Source of the DNA: Zestomonas insulae
GTDB lineage: Bacteria; Pseudomonadota; Gammaproteobacteria; Pseudomonadales; Pseudomonadaceae
Assembly (NCBI RefSeq): GCF_016901015.1
Contig: NZ_JAFEUP010000003.1
Span: 124,001 to 188,000, forward strand
Reading direction: 5' to 3'
DNA length: 64,000 nucleotides
The position numbers and the translations under genes are program-made. Below the pieces are notes generated by a model. It made no database searches. It saw only the letters and a program-made list of their open reading frames with translations, and was not told the origin of the DNA. Below are positions 8,983 to 25,953 of this stretch, one piece after another (positions within the stretch are counted from its first letter, which is position 1; each line of letters starts with the position of its first letter).

Positions 8983-11412
8983 TCAGAACAGGTCGATGGG
9001 TGCCGCGTCGTCGGCCGGCAGCGGGCTGCCTGGTACGCCACTGCCCGGTTCGAACTCGCTCATCGGCGGCGGTGAGTCTTCGCTCTTGAACAGCTCGAAG
9101 TAGGCGTTCGGCGTACCGGGCGGCGCGGCGCGGCCGCTGAGTGGGTCGACGCGCAGGGTCAGCAGGCCTTCCGGTTCCGCCGGTGGGTGGGCCGGCTTGT
9201 CCTTGAGTGCGGCGCTCATGTAGGTCATCCAGATCGGCAGCGCTACCGTGCCGCCGAACTCATGGCTGCCGAGGCTCTCCGGCTGGTCGAAGCCGGTCCA
9301 CACGGTGGTCATATAGTCGGCGTTGTAGCCGGAGAACCAGCTGTCTTTCGACTCGTTCGTGGTGCCGGTCTTGCCGGCCAGGTCGCTGCGCCCCATGGCC
9401 ATCGCACGGCGTCCGGTGCCGCGCTTGATCACGTCCTGCAGCATGCTGGTCATGATGTAGGCGGTGCGCGCATCGAGGATGCGTTCGGCCGCGGCCGGCT
9501 GGCTGTCTGGGTGGTTGACGCTGGTGAGGCTGGCTTCCGCCGGTTGCTCGGGCGCGGCGGCTACGGCCGTTGCGGCAATCGGATCGCTAGGCACGCTGGC
9601 CGGGTTGGCAATGAACAGCGCCTGGCCGGAGCGGCTGTCGACCCGGTCGATCAAGTAGGGCTGAATCTTGAAGCCGCCATTGGCAAAGGTGCTCCAGCCG
9701 CCGGCGATCTCCAGTGGTGTGAGGTTGGCGGTGCCCAGCGCCAGCGACAGGTTGCGCGGCAGGTCCTGTCGGTTGAAGCCGAACTTGCTGATGTAGTTGA
9801 GCGTGTAGTCGATGCCGATAGCCTGCAGCACGCGGATCGACACCAGGTTGCGCGACTTGTACAGCGCTTCGCGCAGGCGAATCGGGCCGAGGAAGGTGTT
9901 GTTGTCGTTCTTCGGTCGCCAGACCTGATCGAGGTACTCGTCGACGAACACGATGGGGGCATCGTTCACCAGGGTCGCCGCGGTATAGCCGCGATCCAGG
10001 GCGGCGCTGTAAATGAAGGGCTTGAAGCTCGAGCCGGGCTGGCGCTTGGCCTGAATCGCCCGGTTGTAGTTGCTCTGTTCGAAGGAGAAGCCGCCAACCA
10101 GAGCACGGATGGCGCCGTTCTGGGGGTCGAGGGACACCAGGGCACTTTGCGCTGCGGGCACCTGGCTGAACTGCAGGCTGCCATCTTCCTTGCGCAGCAC
10201 GCGGATCAGGTCGCCAATCTGGCTGACGTCAGCCGGCTGCTGCGGGCGCGGGCCGAGGCTGTTGGTGTTCAGGAACGGGCGCGCCCACTTCATGCTGTCC
10301 CAAGCCACCGCTTCTTCCTGGCCGCTGCGGGTCAGCACCATGATGCCGCTCTTCTCGACCTGAGTGACGATCGCCGGCTCCAGGCCGCCGATGGTCTTCT
10401 GCTTGGCCAGTTCCAGCAGCCAGGTGTTGCGGGTCATGCCCGGCAGACGGGTTTCCGGGCCGCGATAGCCGTGGCGCTGGTCGTAGCTGATCAGTCCCTG
10501 GCGTACCGCGTGGTTGGCGGCTTCCTGCAGCTGGCTCGGCACGGTGGTGGTGACGTGAAAACCCTCCGTGTAGGCATCGCCACCATAGCGTCCGACCATT
10601 TCGGCGCGCGTCATCTCGGCCACGTAGGGGGCGCTGAGCTCGGGGGTGGGCACGTGGTAGCTGGCGTCGATTGGCTCCTGCAGGGCGGCCTGGTAGCGCG
10701 CCTCATCGATCTTGCCGAGCTTGAACATGCGGCCGAGGATCCAGTCGCGGCGCTCCTTGCTGCGCTCGGGATTGACCAGCGGGTTGAAGCGTGAGGGCGC
10801 CTTGGGCAGTCCGGCGATCATCGCCATCTGCGCCAGGCTCACGTCACGGATCGACTTGCCGTAGTACACCTGGGCGGCGGCCTCGATCCCATACGCGCGG
10901 TTGCCGAGGTAGATCTTGTTGACGTAGAGCTCGAGGATTTCGTCCTTGCTTAGCTGGCGCTCAATCTGCAGCGCCAGGAGGATTTCATTGATCTTGCGTG
11001 AGAAGCTGCGCTCGCTGGTGAGGAAGTAGTTTTTCGCCACCTGCATGGTGATGGTGCTGCCGCCAGTCTGGATCTGGCCGCTCTTTAATAATTGAGTGGC
11101 GGCGCGCATCAGGCTGCTAAAGTCGACGCCATAATGGTGCGCAAAATTGTCGTCTTCAGCCGACAGTAGCGCCGCAATGAAATCTGGTGGAATATCGGCG
11201 AAGCGGATAGGGGAGCGGCGCATCTCACCAAACTCAGCGATCAGCTTGGCGTCGCTGCTGTAGACCCGGAGGGGGATTTGCAGCTGGATGCTGCGCAGCG
11301 AGTCGACCGAAGGAAGGCTTGGGCTGAGATAGAGATAGGCGCCGCTGAAACTGAGCAGCAGCCCACAAAATATGGTGACGCAAAACCACCAGACAAACTT
11401 CAGCAGGCGCAT
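8983..11412 (-). CDS. ponA: Penicillin-binding protein 1A (class A PBP)
   Basis: This bifunctional peptidoglycan glycosyltransferase/DD-transpeptidase has 809 residues, close to the Pseudomonas norm. There is one N-terminal membrane helix (residues about 7-28). The glycosyltransferase domain (about 50-230) has its catalytic Glu in LLSAEDDNFAHHYGVD and GGSTITMQVAKN. An OB-like insert follows. The transpeptidase domain has SxxK (PGSSFKPF, near residue 460), SRN and KTGT (AGKTGTTNESKDSWF). The ATG at 11412 is preferred; an in-frame TTG directly before it is also possible. The gene is divergent from the pil operon across a 184-bp AT-rich gap, as in P. aeruginosa. Confidence 0.97.
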   Translation of the reverse strand: MRLLKFVWWFCVTIFCGLLLSFSGAYLYLSPSLPSVDSLRSIQLQIPLRVYSSDAKLIAEFGEMRRSPIRFADIPPDFIAALLSAEDDNFAHHYGVDFSSLMRAATQLLKSGQIQTGGSTITMQVAKNYFLTSERSFSRKINEILLALQIERQLSKDEILELYVNKIYLGNRAYGIEAAAQVYYGKSIRDVSLAQMAMIAGLPKAPSRFNPLVNPERSKERRDWILGRMFKLGKIDEARYQAALQEPIDASYHVPTPELSAPYVAEMTRAEMVGRYGGDAYTEGFHVTTTVPSQLQEAANHAVRQGLISYDQRHGYRGPETRLPGMTRNTWLLELAKQKTIGGLEPAIVTQVEKSGIMVLTRSGQEEAVAWDSMKWARPFLNTNSLGPRPQQPADVSQIGDLIRVLRKEDGSLQFSQVPAAQSALVSLDPQNGAIRALVGGFSFEQSNYNRAIQAKRQPGSSFKPFIYSAALDRGYTAATLVNDAPIVFVDEYLDQVWRPKNDNNTFLGPIRLREALYKSRNLVSIRVLQAIGIDYTLNYISKFGFNRQDLPRNLSLALGTANLTPLEIAGGWSTFANGGFKIQPYLIDRVDSRSGQALFIANPASVPSDPIAATAVAAAPEQPAEASLTSVNHPDSQPAAAERILDARTAYIMTSMLQDVIKRGTGRRAMAMGRSDLAGKTGTTNESKDSWFSGYNADYMTTVWTGFDQPESLGSHEFGGTVALPIWMTYMSAALKDKPAHPPAEPEGLLTLRVDPLSGRAAPPGTPNAYFELFKSEDSPPPMSEFEPGSGVPGSPLPADDAAPIDLF

Positions 11413-11479
11413 CAAAGCTCGCGGATTTCCAGATAAAAGAAAGAGTTAAGCGATGTCGAAGGTGCAAAGGGGAAAATCG

Positions 11480-11549
11480 TTCACATTATAAGCGCTTTTT
11501 TTCCTGAGGGGCTATTTGCGCTTATGTCAAGTCTGTTATTTAATGTGAA
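11480..11549. promoter_or_regulatory. Nested inverted repeats in the ponA-pilM intergenic region
   Basis: TTCACATT (11480-11487) is mirrored by AATGTGAA (11542-11549), and the adjoining ATAAGCGC (11488-11495) by GCGCTTAT (11518-11525). A candidate pilM promoter overlaps the right half: TTGCGC (11516-11521), 17 bp, TTTAAT (11539-11544). The arms look like binding sites for a dimeric regulator or an extended hairpin; none is known to me. Confidence 0.45.
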
Positions 11550-11569
11550 AAAACATAAATAGTCCGTAA

Positions 11570-12660
<1,091 letters not shown>

Positions 12661-12661
<1 letters not shown>

Positions 12662-13236
12662 TGGCGCGCATTAACTTACTGCCTTGGCGTGAGCAGCTAC
12701 GCGAAGAGCGAAAACAGCGATTCCTCGCAACCCTGATCGGTGTGCTAGTCGTGGCGGCGGGGCTGGTTTTTTTGGGCGATCAATATTTCAACAGCGCCAT
12801 CGAGCAACAAAATGCGCGCAACGATTTTATCCGCAAGGAAATCTCGGTCCTCGATGCACGGATCAAGGAAATTAGTGAGCTTAAAACCCGTCGTCAGCAG
12901 CTTCTTGAAAGGATGAAGATTATCCAGGACTTGCAGGGTAATCGGCCGGTTATTGCGCGGGTATTCGATCAACTTGTCCGTACTCTACCGGATGGTGTGT
13001 ATTACACCGCGCTGACGATGAAGGCAAAGAGCATTTCCATTCAGGGTGCTGCAGAATCGAACAATCGAGTATCTAGCTTGATGCGAAACCTGGATTCGTC
13101 GGAGTGGCTGGATGCTCCTAACTTGACCGCGGTTAAGGCTGTTACTGCCGGCGCATTGGATCAGGCCAACGTATTCCAGTTGACTGTCCAGCAGACGCAA
13201 CCGTCTGTTGAAGTAGAGGGAGTCAAGAAAAAATGA
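12661..13236 (+). CDS. pilN: Type IV pilus assembly protein PilN
   Basis: This 191-residue bitopic inner-membrane protein begins MARINLLPWR, which includes the conserved INLLPW peptide that docks into PilM. A membrane helix (about 22-40) is followed by a periplasmic coiled coil (about 42-90) and a ferredoxin-like domain. It forms heterodimers with PilO. The start codon overlaps the pilM stop (TGATG), which fixes the start; a longer in-frame start at 12631 would place extra residues before the docking motif and is rejected. Confidence 0.96.
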
Positions 13237-13856
13237 GTTTTGCTGACTCGCTGGAAAGCCTGCGGAAAATTGATATCAATGATTTGGATGTCAACAATCT
13301 GGGCTCGTGGCCGACGCCGGTTAAGGTTATCGCTTGCACCTTGCTACTAATTGCGGTGCTTGCGCTCGGTTATAACTTTCATCTTAAAGATCTTGAGGCG
13401 CAGCTGGATCAGCAGCGCGCAGAAGAAGTGTCGCTGAAAGAGCAGTTTTCCTCCAAGGCGTTCCAGGCAGCAAATTTGGAGGCCTATAAAGAGCAGATGA
13501 AGGAAATGGAGGTTTCTTTCGGAGCACTCTTGAGGCAGCTGCCTAGTGATACGGAAGTTCCTGGTTTGTTGGAAGATATTACCCGGACAGGCCTGGGTAG
13601 CGGGCTGGAGTTCGAGGAAATCAAATTGCAGCCGGAAGTCGCGCAGCAATTTTATATCGAATTGCCCATTCAAATATCAGTAGTAGGGGCGTACCACGAT
13701 CTGGCGACGTTTGTGAGCGGCGTGTCCAGTCTGCCTCGAATCGTTACCCTCCATGATTTTGAGATCAAACCAGTTTCAGAAGAAAACTCAAGCAAGCTAA
13801 AAATGAGCATTTTGGCGAAAACTTATCGCTACAACGATAAGGAGCTGAAGAAATGA
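13233..13856 (+). CDS. pilO: Type IV pilus assembly protein PilO
   Basis: The product has 207 residues: a cytoplasmic segment (1-28), a membrane helix (about 29-47), a coiled coil (about 50-95) and a periplasmic ferredoxin-like core. PilO dimerises with PilN and binds PilP, helping set pilus extension and retraction. The start overlaps the pilN stop as ATGA. Length equals the P. aeruginosa protein. Confidence 0.96.
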   Translation: MSFADSLESLRKIDINDLDVNNLGSWPTPVKVIACTLLLIAVLALGYNFHLKDLEAQLDQQRAEEVSLKEQFSSKAFQAANLEAYKEQMKEMEVSFGALLRQLPSDTEVPGLLEDITRTGLGSGLEFEEIKLQPEVAQQFYIELPIQISVVGAYHDLATFVSGVSSLPRIVTLHDFEIKPVSEENSSKLKMSILAKTYRYNDKELKK

Positions 13857-14380
13857 AAGCTCTTCAACTTGGATTGTTCGGTTTGATCGTGTTTAGTCTT
13901 TCTGGTTGTGGGGTGGGGGGCGATTTTTCTGACCTGCAGTCATATATGGATGAAGTTCGGGCGCGCCCAAAGGGTTCGATTGAGCCGTTGCCAAAATTTC
14001 AACCCTATGAAGCCTTCACCTACAGCGCCTCGATGCTGCGTAGCCCGTTCCAGCCGCCGGTAAAAATTGATCTCGTCAGTCGGCCGAAGGGCTCGAAAGA
14101 AATCAAACCAGACGAGACCCGGGTTAAGCAGTTTTTGGAAGGATTCAATATTGAAACTTTCGAAATGGTGGGAACCTTAGCTAATAAAGATGGCAAATTT
14201 GCCTTGGTTAGCGGCGCGGGTGGGGTGCATCGAGTCAAGCTAGGGGATTATCTGGGGCGCAATAACGGTCGCATCGTGGCTATTGATGAGGCCAAGGTCG
14301 ATGTTGTTGAGATCGTTCCGGATGGTGAAGGTGGCTGGTTGGAGCGACCGAGAAGCCTCTCTTTGAAAGAGCGCTCTTAG
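13853..14380 (+). CDS. pilP: Type IV pilus lipoprotein PilP
   Basis: This 175-residue inner-membrane lipoprotein has the signal MKALQLGLFGLIVFSLSGC with Cys19 as the acylation site, then an unstructured segment that binds PilN/PilO. The C-terminal beta-sandwich (about 95-170, KFALVSGAGGVHRVKLGDYLG) contacts the N0 domain of PilQ. It overlaps pilO by ATGA. Confidence 0.96.
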   Translation: MKALQLGLFGLIVFSLSGCGVGGDFSDLQSYMDEVRARPKGSIEPLPKFQPYEAFTYSASMLRSPFQPPVKIDLVSRPKGSKEIKPDETRVKQFLEGFNIETFEMVGTLANKDGKFALVSGAGGVHRVKLGDYLGRNNGRIVAIDEAKVDVVEIVPDGEGGWLERPRSLSLKERS

Positions 14381-14431
14381 GGATTAGGTGAAATGAATAA
14401 TAAATATCGGTCTGCACAACGGAATTCGAGA

Positions 14432-16486
14432 ATGAACGACTCTCTTTCGCGCCTTTGCGTTTCCTTTATCGCCGCGCTTCTCTCGCCGATGGCCTTGGCC
14501 GCCGACTTGCAAGCGCTCGACGTTGCGGCGCTCCCTGGAGATAAGGTGGAGCTGAAGTTGAGCTTCGATGAACCGGTTGTTGTGCCTCGCGGATACACGA
14601 TTGATCAGCCGGCTCGCATTGCGCTCGATCTTCCTGGCGTCAAAAACAAGCTGGGTGCCAAGAATCGCGATTTAGGGGTGGGTAACGCCCGTAGCGTTAC
14701 GGTGGTCGAGGCAAAAGATCGGACCCGGTTGATCATCAATTTGGCGACCTTGGTTCCCTATAACGCCCGCGCCGAAGGAAACAATCTGTATGTGGTGGTG
14801 GGCGGTGCGGCGGCTGTCGCGACCTCAGCGGCCACTGCTGCGCCATTCGTTGCACCAAAGCCAGTCTATGCGGCTCGTCGCGAAATCAACAATATTGATT
14901 TCCAGCGGGGAGAGCAGGGTGAGGGCAACATTGTAATTGAGCTATCTGACCCGACCGTAAGTCCAGACATCAAGGATCAAGGTGGCAAGATCCGTCTGGA
15001 CTTCGCTAAGACACAATTGCCAGAAAATTTGCGGGTCCGTTTGGATGTCAAAGATTTTGCCACTCCAGTGCAGTTTGTGAATGCAGCAGGCTCCGCCGAT
15101 ACGGCGAGCATCGTCATCGAGCCGACGGGCTACTACGACTATCTTGCCTATCAAACCGACAACAAGCTGACCGTCAGCGTTAAGCCGCTTAATCAGCAGG
15201 ATGTCGAGAAGCGCAAGGCGGAAAGCTTTGCCTACAACGGTGAAAAGCTGTCGCTGAATTTCCAAGATATCGATGTGCGCTCTGTCCTGCAGCTTATTGC
15301 AGATTTCACCGACCTGAACCTCGTTGCCAGTGACACTGTGCAGGGGAACATCACGCTCCGCCTGCAAAACGTGCCGTGGGATCAGGCCCTCGACTTGGTG
15401 CTGAAAACCAAGGGTTTAGATAAGCGCAAGGTTGGTAACGTGCTAATGGTTGCGCCGGCAGACGAGATTGCTGCGCGTGAACGTCAAGAGTTGGAGGCGC
15501 AAAAGCAAGTGGCTGAGTTGGCGCCATTGCGCAAGGATATTATCCAGCTGAACTACGCGAAAGCTTCAGATATTGCGAAGCTTTACGAAGACAAGTCCTC
15601 CAAGGGTGATTTGAAGGATGACATGCGGGGGTCTGTGATTTTTGATGACAGAACCAATAGCTTGATCGTGACCCTGACCCAGGAGCGTATTGACGAACTG
15701 CGCCGTATCATCACTCAGCTTGATATTCCTGTGCGTCAGGTGATGATTGAAGCGCGTATCGTTGAGGCAAACGTCGACTACGACAAGTCGCTGGGTGTTG
15801 AGTGGCGTGGTGTAGGTATCGGTGATAACAACTGGGTAGTAGGTGGTTCGAACAGCATTATTAAGAATAGCGATCCACTGGATATCCAGGGGGGTACCTT
15901 CGTCGATATGGGGGCCACCGGGACCACTTCGGGTCTGAACTTGGGCTTCATTACCAATAACACCATCCTCGATCTAGAGCTGTCGGCGATGGAAAAGACC
16001 GGTAATGGCGAGGTGGTGTCTCAGCCGAAAGTTGTTACTTCGGATAAGGAAACCGCGAAAATACTTAAAGGTGCGGAGATCCCTTATCAGGAGGCCAGCT
16101 CCAGTGGTGCGACCAGTACCTCGTTTAAAGAGGCGGCCCTGTCTTTGGAAGTGACCCCGCAGATTACACCTGACAACCGCGTGATCATGGAAGTCAAAGT
16201 CACCAAAGACGCACCGGATTTCGGAAATGCTCTGAACGGTGTGCCGCCAATCAACAAGAACGAAGTCAATGCCAAAGTCTTGGTCAGTGATGGCGAAACT
16301 ATTGTCATCGGCGGGGTGTTTACCAACACCCAGACCAAGTCGGTCGACAAAGTTCCGTTCTTGGGTGATCTGCCCTTCCTGGGGCAGCTGTTCAAGAGCA
16401 CGACGGTCACTGACAAGAAATCGGAACTGCTGGTGTTCCTGACGCCGCGTATCATGAACAACCAGGCGATTGCAGTGAGTCATTGA
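14432..16486 (+). CDS. pilQ: Type IV pilus secretin PilQ
   Basis: This is the outer-membrane ring through which the pilus passes. From the ATG at 14432 it has 684 residues with a signal peptide ending MALA-ADL. Two AMIN domains (peptidoglycan-binding) lie at about 25-125 and 150-250, a secretin/TonB N-terminal (STN, N0) domain at about 270-335, N1 at about 370-440, and the secretin beta-domain in the last 200 residues ([29 protein letters not shown]). The frame is open to another ATG at 14393, adding 13 residues. I prefer 14432 because GGAA lies seven bases before it and the signal peptide then resembles the homologues. aroK begins 5 bp downstream. Confidence 0.94.
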   Translation: MNDSLSRLCVSFIAALLSPMALAADLQALDVAALPGDKVELKLSFDEPVVVPRGYTIDQPARIALDLPGVKNKLGAKNRDLGVGNARSVTVVEAKDRTRLIINLATLVPYNARAEGNNLYVVVGGAAAVATSAATAAPFVAPKPVYAARREINNIDFQRGEQGEGNIVIELSDPTVSPDIKDQGGKIRLDFAKTQLPENLRVRLDVKDFATPVQFVNAAGSADTASIVIEPTGYYDYLAYQTDNKLTVSVKPLNQQDVEKRKAESFAYNGEKLSLNFQDIDVRSVLQLIADFTDLNLVASDTVQGNITLRLQNVPWDQALDLVLKTKGLDKRKVGNVLMVAPADEIAARERQELEAQKQVAELAPLRKDIIQLNYAKASDIAKLYEDKSSKGDLKDDMRGSVIFDDRTNSLIVTLTQERIDELRRIITQLDIPVRQVMIEARIVEANVDYDKSLGVEWRGVGIGDNNWVVGGSNSIIKNSDPLDIQGGTFVDMGATGTTSGLNLGFITNNTILDLELSAMEKTGNGEVVSQPKVVTSDKETAKILKGAEIPYQEASSSGATSTSFKEAALSLEVTPQITPDNRVIMEVKVTKDAPDFGNALNGVPPINKNEVNAKVLVSDGETIVIGGVFTNTQTKSVDKVPFLGDLPFLGQLFKSTTVTDKKSELLVFLTPRIMNNQAIAVSH

Positions 16487-16491
16487 TCTTC

Positions 16492-17010
16492 GTGAGAAAT
16501 CTGATTTTGGTTGGCCCGATGGGGGCAGGGAAAAGCACCATCGGGCGATTACTGGCCAGAGAGCTGAAGCTGCCGTTCAAGGACTCAGACAAGGAAATCG
16601 AGCATCGAACCGGTGCCGATATCCCGTGGATTTTCGACGTCGAGGGTGAGCAGGGATTTCGCGAGCGCGAGCATGCGGTAATCGCTGAACTCTGCGAGTT
16701 GGATGGTGTGGTGCTCGCTACGGGCGGCGGCGCAGTGATGCGACAGGACAATCGCAGCGCCCTGCGCGGTGGTGGGCGAGTAGTGTACTTGCACACTTCG
16801 GTGGAGCAGCAGATTGATCGCACCTCTCGCGACCGCAATCGTCCGCTGCTGCGCACTGCCAATCCAGGTCGCGTTCTGCGTGATCTGATGGCAGTCCGCG
16901 ATCCGCTGTATCGAGAGATCGCGGACATCATCATCGAAACCGACACGCGTCCGCCGCGGATGGTGGTCCAAGAGATTCTCGAGCGGCTTCAGGTTCTGCC
17001 GCCGCGTTAA
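16492..17010 (+). CDS. aroK: Shikimate kinase
   Basis: AroK phosphorylates shikimate with ATP in aromatic amino-acid synthesis. From the GTG at 16492 the protein has 172 residues, the usual Pseudomonas length, starting [16 protein letters not shown], with the P-loop at residues 8-16. Other family motifs are DSDKEIE (shikimate-binding Asp), [16 protein letters not shown] and the lid RDRNRPLL. An in-frame TTG at 16483 would overlap the pilQ stop and add only three residues; GTG is favoured. The order pilQ-aroK-aroB-damX is widespread in gammaproteobacteria. Confidence 0.95.
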   Translation: MRNLILVGPMGAGKSTIGRLLARELKLPFKDSDKEIEHRTGADIPWIFDVEGEQGFREREHAVIAELCELDGVVLATGGGAVMRQDNRSALRGGGRVVYLHTSVEQQIDRTSRDRNRPLLRTANPGRVLRDLMAVRDPLYREIADIIIETDTRPPRMVVQEILERLQVLPPR

Positions 17011-17060
17011 TGCTGCCTGCAATTGCGCTATCCTAGGGCCTCTTTTGTCGCGGGGGCCGC

Positions 17061-18158
17061 ATGCAGACTCTTCACGTAAACCTGGGCGACCGTAGTTACC
17101 CGATCTACATTGGCGACGCGCTGCTGGATCGCGCGGAGTTTTTTGCCCCGCATATTGCTGGGCGACAAGTGATGATCGTGACCAATGAGACGGTCGCTCC
17201 CCTTTATCTCTCCAAGCTGACTGCAGCCTTGTCGGCGTTCGACGTGGCCAGTGTCGTGCTGCCCGACGGCGAAGCGTTCAAAAATTGGGAAACGCTGCAG
17301 CTGATTTTTGACGGACTATTGAGTGCCCGGCATGAGCGCGGGACTACGGTAATCGCACTTGGCGGTGGCGTGGTTGGCGATATGGCAGGTTTTGCTGCGG
17401 CCTGTTATCAGCGTGGCGTGGATTTCATCCAGGTGCCGACCACGCTGTTGTCGCAGGTTGACTCGTCGGTTGGCGGCAAGACCGGCATCAACCATCCGCT
17501 CGGCAAAAACATGGTTGGGGCGTTCTATCAGCCCAAGGCTGTGGTGATCGATACCTCCAGCTTGCTGACGTTGCCACCTCGCGAGCTCTCTGCCGGTCTC
17601 GCGGAGGTCATCAAGTACGGGCTGATATGCGACGAGCCGTTTCTGGCCTGGCTGGAGGCGCACATTGATGCGCTGTGCGCCGTGGATCAGGTTGCCTTGA
17701 GTGCAGCGATCGAGCGCTCATGCGCTGCCAAGGCGCGCGTGGTGGGTGTCGATGAGCGTGAATCAGGGTTGCGGGCGATCTTGAACTTGGGGCACACCTT
17801 TGGGCATGCCATCGAAACGCATCAGGGGTATGGGGTCTGGCTGCACGGTGAGGCCGTGGCTGCGGGAACCGTGATGGCCTTGGAGATGTCTAGGCGATTG
17901 GGCTGGATCACCGCAGAAGAGCGTGATCGTGCGATGCGCTTGTTGCGCCGTGCCGGATTGCGCATCGTCCCGCCCACGGATATGACCCCGGATGACTTCC
18001 TGCGCTATATGGCGGTCGACAAGAAGGTCCAGGGCGGGCGGGTCCGCCTGGTGTTGTTGCGGCAAATGGGAGATGCGGTGGTGACCGGCGATTTCCCGCA
18101 CGAGATTTTGAATGCCACCCTGGCGGCGGATTACCAGGCGTTGGCCGAGCAGCTTTAA
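17061..18158 (+). CDS. aroB: 3-dehydroquinate synthase
   Basis: This NAD- and metal-dependent enzyme closes DAHP into 3-dehydroquinate, step two of the shikimate pathway. It has 365 residues. Family motifs are [22 protein letters not shown] (NAD-binding), the [19 protein letters not shown] catalytic loop and the zinc ligands in [12 protein letters not shown] and LHGEAVA. It follows aroK by 50 bp in the same direction and precedes the DamX-like gene by 17 bp, consistent with one operon. Confidence 0.97.
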   Translation: MQTLHVNLGDRSYPIYIGDALLDRAEFFAPHIAGRQVMIVTNETVAPLYLSKLTAALSAFDVASVVLPDGEAFKNWETLQLIFDGLLSARHERGTTVIALGGGVVGDMAGFAAACYQRGVDFIQVPTTLLSQVDSSVGGKTGINHPLGKNMVGAFYQPKAVVIDTSSLLTLPPRELSAGLAEVIKYGLICDEPFLAWLEAHIDALCAVDQVALSAAIERSCAAKARVVGVDERESGLRAILNLGHTFGHAIETHQGYGVWLHGEAVAAGTVMALEMSRRLGWITAEERDRAMRLLRRAGLRIVPPTDMTPDDFLRYMAVDKKVQGGRVRLVLLRQMGDAVVTGDFPHEILNATLAADYQALAEQL

Positions 18159-18175
18159 GTCCTATCGAGATTCCC

Positions 18176-19792
18176 ATGACCAGTTTGCACGCCGATGAGG
18201 CCTTTCTCGGCCACTACCAGTTCAGTCACGACCCCTTCGCGCCGCGCGTGCCGGGCTTCAAGTTTTTTCCGGCGCAGCGCAAGCCCGTGCTCGGCCAGCT
18301 CCACCACCTGGCGCGCTACAGTCAGTTGCTGTTGGTTGTGACCGGGCCGGAAGGTAGCGGTAAGACTTTGTTGCGCCAGGCTCTCGTGGCCAGTACCAAC
18401 AAACAGACTGTGCAAAGCGTGGTGGTCTCGGCGCGTGGGGCGATGGACGCTGGCAGTCTGTTGCGCCAGGTTGCCCAGGGGGTAAGTGCGCCGCAGTCGG
18501 ACATTCGCGGTATTCAGGCGCAGGTCATGCAGTTGACCTTGACCGGCCAGGAAGTCTATTTGTTGGTCGATGATGCCGAGCAGTTAGACGACTCGGCGCT
18601 CGATGCGCTGCTGGCCTTGGCGACCGGCAATGCCGAAGCCCGACCACACATCTTCCTCTTCGGACAACCTGCGCTGCTGCCGCGCCTCGAGTTGCTGACC
18701 GAGGGCGAAGAGCGCTTCCACGCCATCGAGTTGCAGCCGTACAGCGAGGATGAAACGGCCGAGTATCTGGCGCAGCGCTTGGATGGCGCCGGTCAAGGCA
18801 TCGATGTCTTCACTGCCGAACAGGTCGCCGATATCCACGCTCAGGCCCAAGGCTGGCCGGGGCTGATCAATCAGGTTGCGCGTGAGACGCTGATCGAGGC
18901 GATGTTGGCGCAGCGCGGCGCGGCGCGCCCGGCGGGTTTGTCGTTGCAGTTGCCGAAGAAGCATCTGCTGGCGTTGGCAGTGGTGGTAGTCGCGGTTGCC
19001 GCGGCACTGCTGATGAAGGGCCGCTCCGGCACCGATTCTGCGGTCGTCCCGGTCGCTCAGCAGGCGCCGGCTGCCGCCGCAGCTGGTAGCGAGGCGCCGC
19101 AGGGTGCTCCTGAGGGCGGGCCGGCAATCGAGTTTGCCGGCTCCACCCAGCCGCTGCCCTTGCCGCTGGTAGGTGAAGCGCAACCGGTTATTCGCCAGCC
19201 ACTGGCCCAGGTGGCCGGGCAGGGCGATGGTGAGGAGGCCAGTCTCGCTGAGCCGGCGGAAACCGCGTCGCCGACCGCCAGCGCTGTTCCGGTCCCTGCC
19301 CCGGCGCCGATTACCCCGGCACCGACCGTGCCGCCTGCGGCACCGGTGGTTGCGCCCGCCGTTCCGCCTGTGGCGGCGGCAGTGCCTGCCCCGGCGCCGC
19401 GAGCGCCGACTGCGGCGCCTGTCCAGCCGGCTGCGCCGGCGGTCAAGAAGCCTGCGGTGGCCCAAGCGCCGGTGGTCAAGCCGGCGCCGACCAAGCCGGC
19501 CGCGTCGGGTGGCGATTGGTATGCCAGTCAGGCGGCATCGCACTACGCGCTGCAGATTCTGGGGACCCGCTCCGAGGCTAGCGCGCAGGCGTTTGTGCGC
19601 CAGCAGGGCGCCGGCTATCGCTACTTCGTGAAATCCTTGCAGGGCAAGCCGCTGTTCGTCGTGACCTACGGCAGCTTCGCCTCGCGTGGCGCGGCGCAGG
19701 CGGCAATCAAGGGGCTGCCGGCCAAGGTTCAGGCCGGCAAGCCGTGGCCGCGCACTTTCGCCAGCATCCAGCAGGAAGCGCGCAGCCGCTGA
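18176..19792 (+). CDS. DamX-like AAA-ATPase/SPOR membrane protein
   Basis: The product has 538 residues. An N-terminal ExeA/AAA ATPase domain (about 10-260) has Walker A GPEGSGKT and Walker B VYLLVDDAEQL. One membrane helix (about 263-281) follows. A long Ala/Pro-rich linker (about 290-440) leads to a C-terminal SPOR domain (about 450-535, YALQILGTRSEASAQAFV). E. coli DamX shares the helix-linker-SPOR part and lies in the same aroKB-damX context; the added ATPase domain is typical of the Pseudomonas version. The SPOR domain predicts septal localisation. What the ATPase moves or remodels is unknown. This is the second SPOR protein in the window. Confidence 0.88.
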   Translation: MTSLHADEAFLGHYQFSHDPFAPRVPGFKFFPAQRKPVLGQLHHLARYSQLLLVVTGPEGSGKTLLRQALVASTNKQTVQSVVVSARGAMDAGSLLRQVAQGVSAPQSDIRGIQAQVMQLTLTGQEVYLLVDDAEQLDDSALDALLALATGNAEARPHIFLFGQPALLPRLELLTEGEERFHAIELQPYSEDETAEYLAQRLDGAGQGIDVFTAEQVADIHAQAQGWPGLINQVARETLIEAMLAQRGAARPAGLSLQLPKKHLLALAVVVVAVAAALLMKGRSGTDSAVVPVAQQAPAAAAAGSEAPQGAPEGGPAIEFAGSTQPLPLPLVGEAQPVIRQPLAQVAGQGDGEEASLAEPAETASPTASAVPVPAPAPITPAPTVPPAAPVVAPAVPPVAAAVPAPAPRAPTAAPVQPAAPAVKKPAVAQAPVVKPAPTKPAASGGDWYASQAASHYALQILGTRSEASAQAFVRQQGAGYRYFVKSLQGKPLFVVTYGSFASRGAAQAAIKGLPAKVQAGKPWPRTFASIQQEARSR

Positions 19793-19812
19793 GCGGAATT
19801 GCCGCGTAGAGT

Positions 19813-19837
19813 CCGGCGCCGCGCAAGGCGGCGCCGG
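19813..19837 (+). terminator. GC-rich hairpin after the DamX-like gene
   Basis: CCGGCGCCGC (19813-19822), loop GCAAG, GCGGCGCCGG (19828-19837): a perfect 10-bp stem 20 bp past the stop codon. The T-run is poor (GCGACTTT), but the stability suggests a terminator for the pil-aro-damX unit. Confidence 0.5.
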
Positions 19838-19873
19838 GCGACTTTCATAAAAGCGACATAAGGTGTCGCCAGC

Positions 19874-19897
19874 GCGTCACAAAGGGGTTTGTGACGC
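19874..19897. promoter_or_regulatory. Perfect palindrome overlapping the gltB -35 (candidate operator)
   Basis: GCGTCACAAA (19874-19883), GGGG, TTTGTGACGC (19888-19897): perfect 10-bp arms. The right arm contains the -35 hexamer of the gltB promoter, which is where a repressor or a class II activator would bind. Confidence 0.6.
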
Positions 19898-19917
19898 TCC
19901 GGTTCGCTGTGTACAAT
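19889..19917 (+). promoter_or_regulatory. Sigma-70 promoter for gltBD
   Basis: TTGTGA (19889-19894), exactly 17 bp, then TACAAT (19912-19917). Transcription should start near 19924, leaving a leader of about 100 nt before gltB. Confidence 0.7.
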
Positions 19918-20023
19918 GTCCCCCCTTTTGCCTGCGCAAAGCTGGCGCTTCGTCCTGCGCGTTTGGTAAGTATTTGAATTAGAAAGTAATTGCCTTAATA
20001 AAGGCATCCTGGTGAGAGTCCCT

Positions 20024-24469
<4,446 letters not shown>

Positions 24470-24492
24470 TCGCGCCTGAAGTAGTTTGATGA

Positions 24493-25920
<1,428 letters not shown>

Positions 25921-25953
25921 CCGCCCCGCGCGCGGCATATCGTCGCGACGGAC

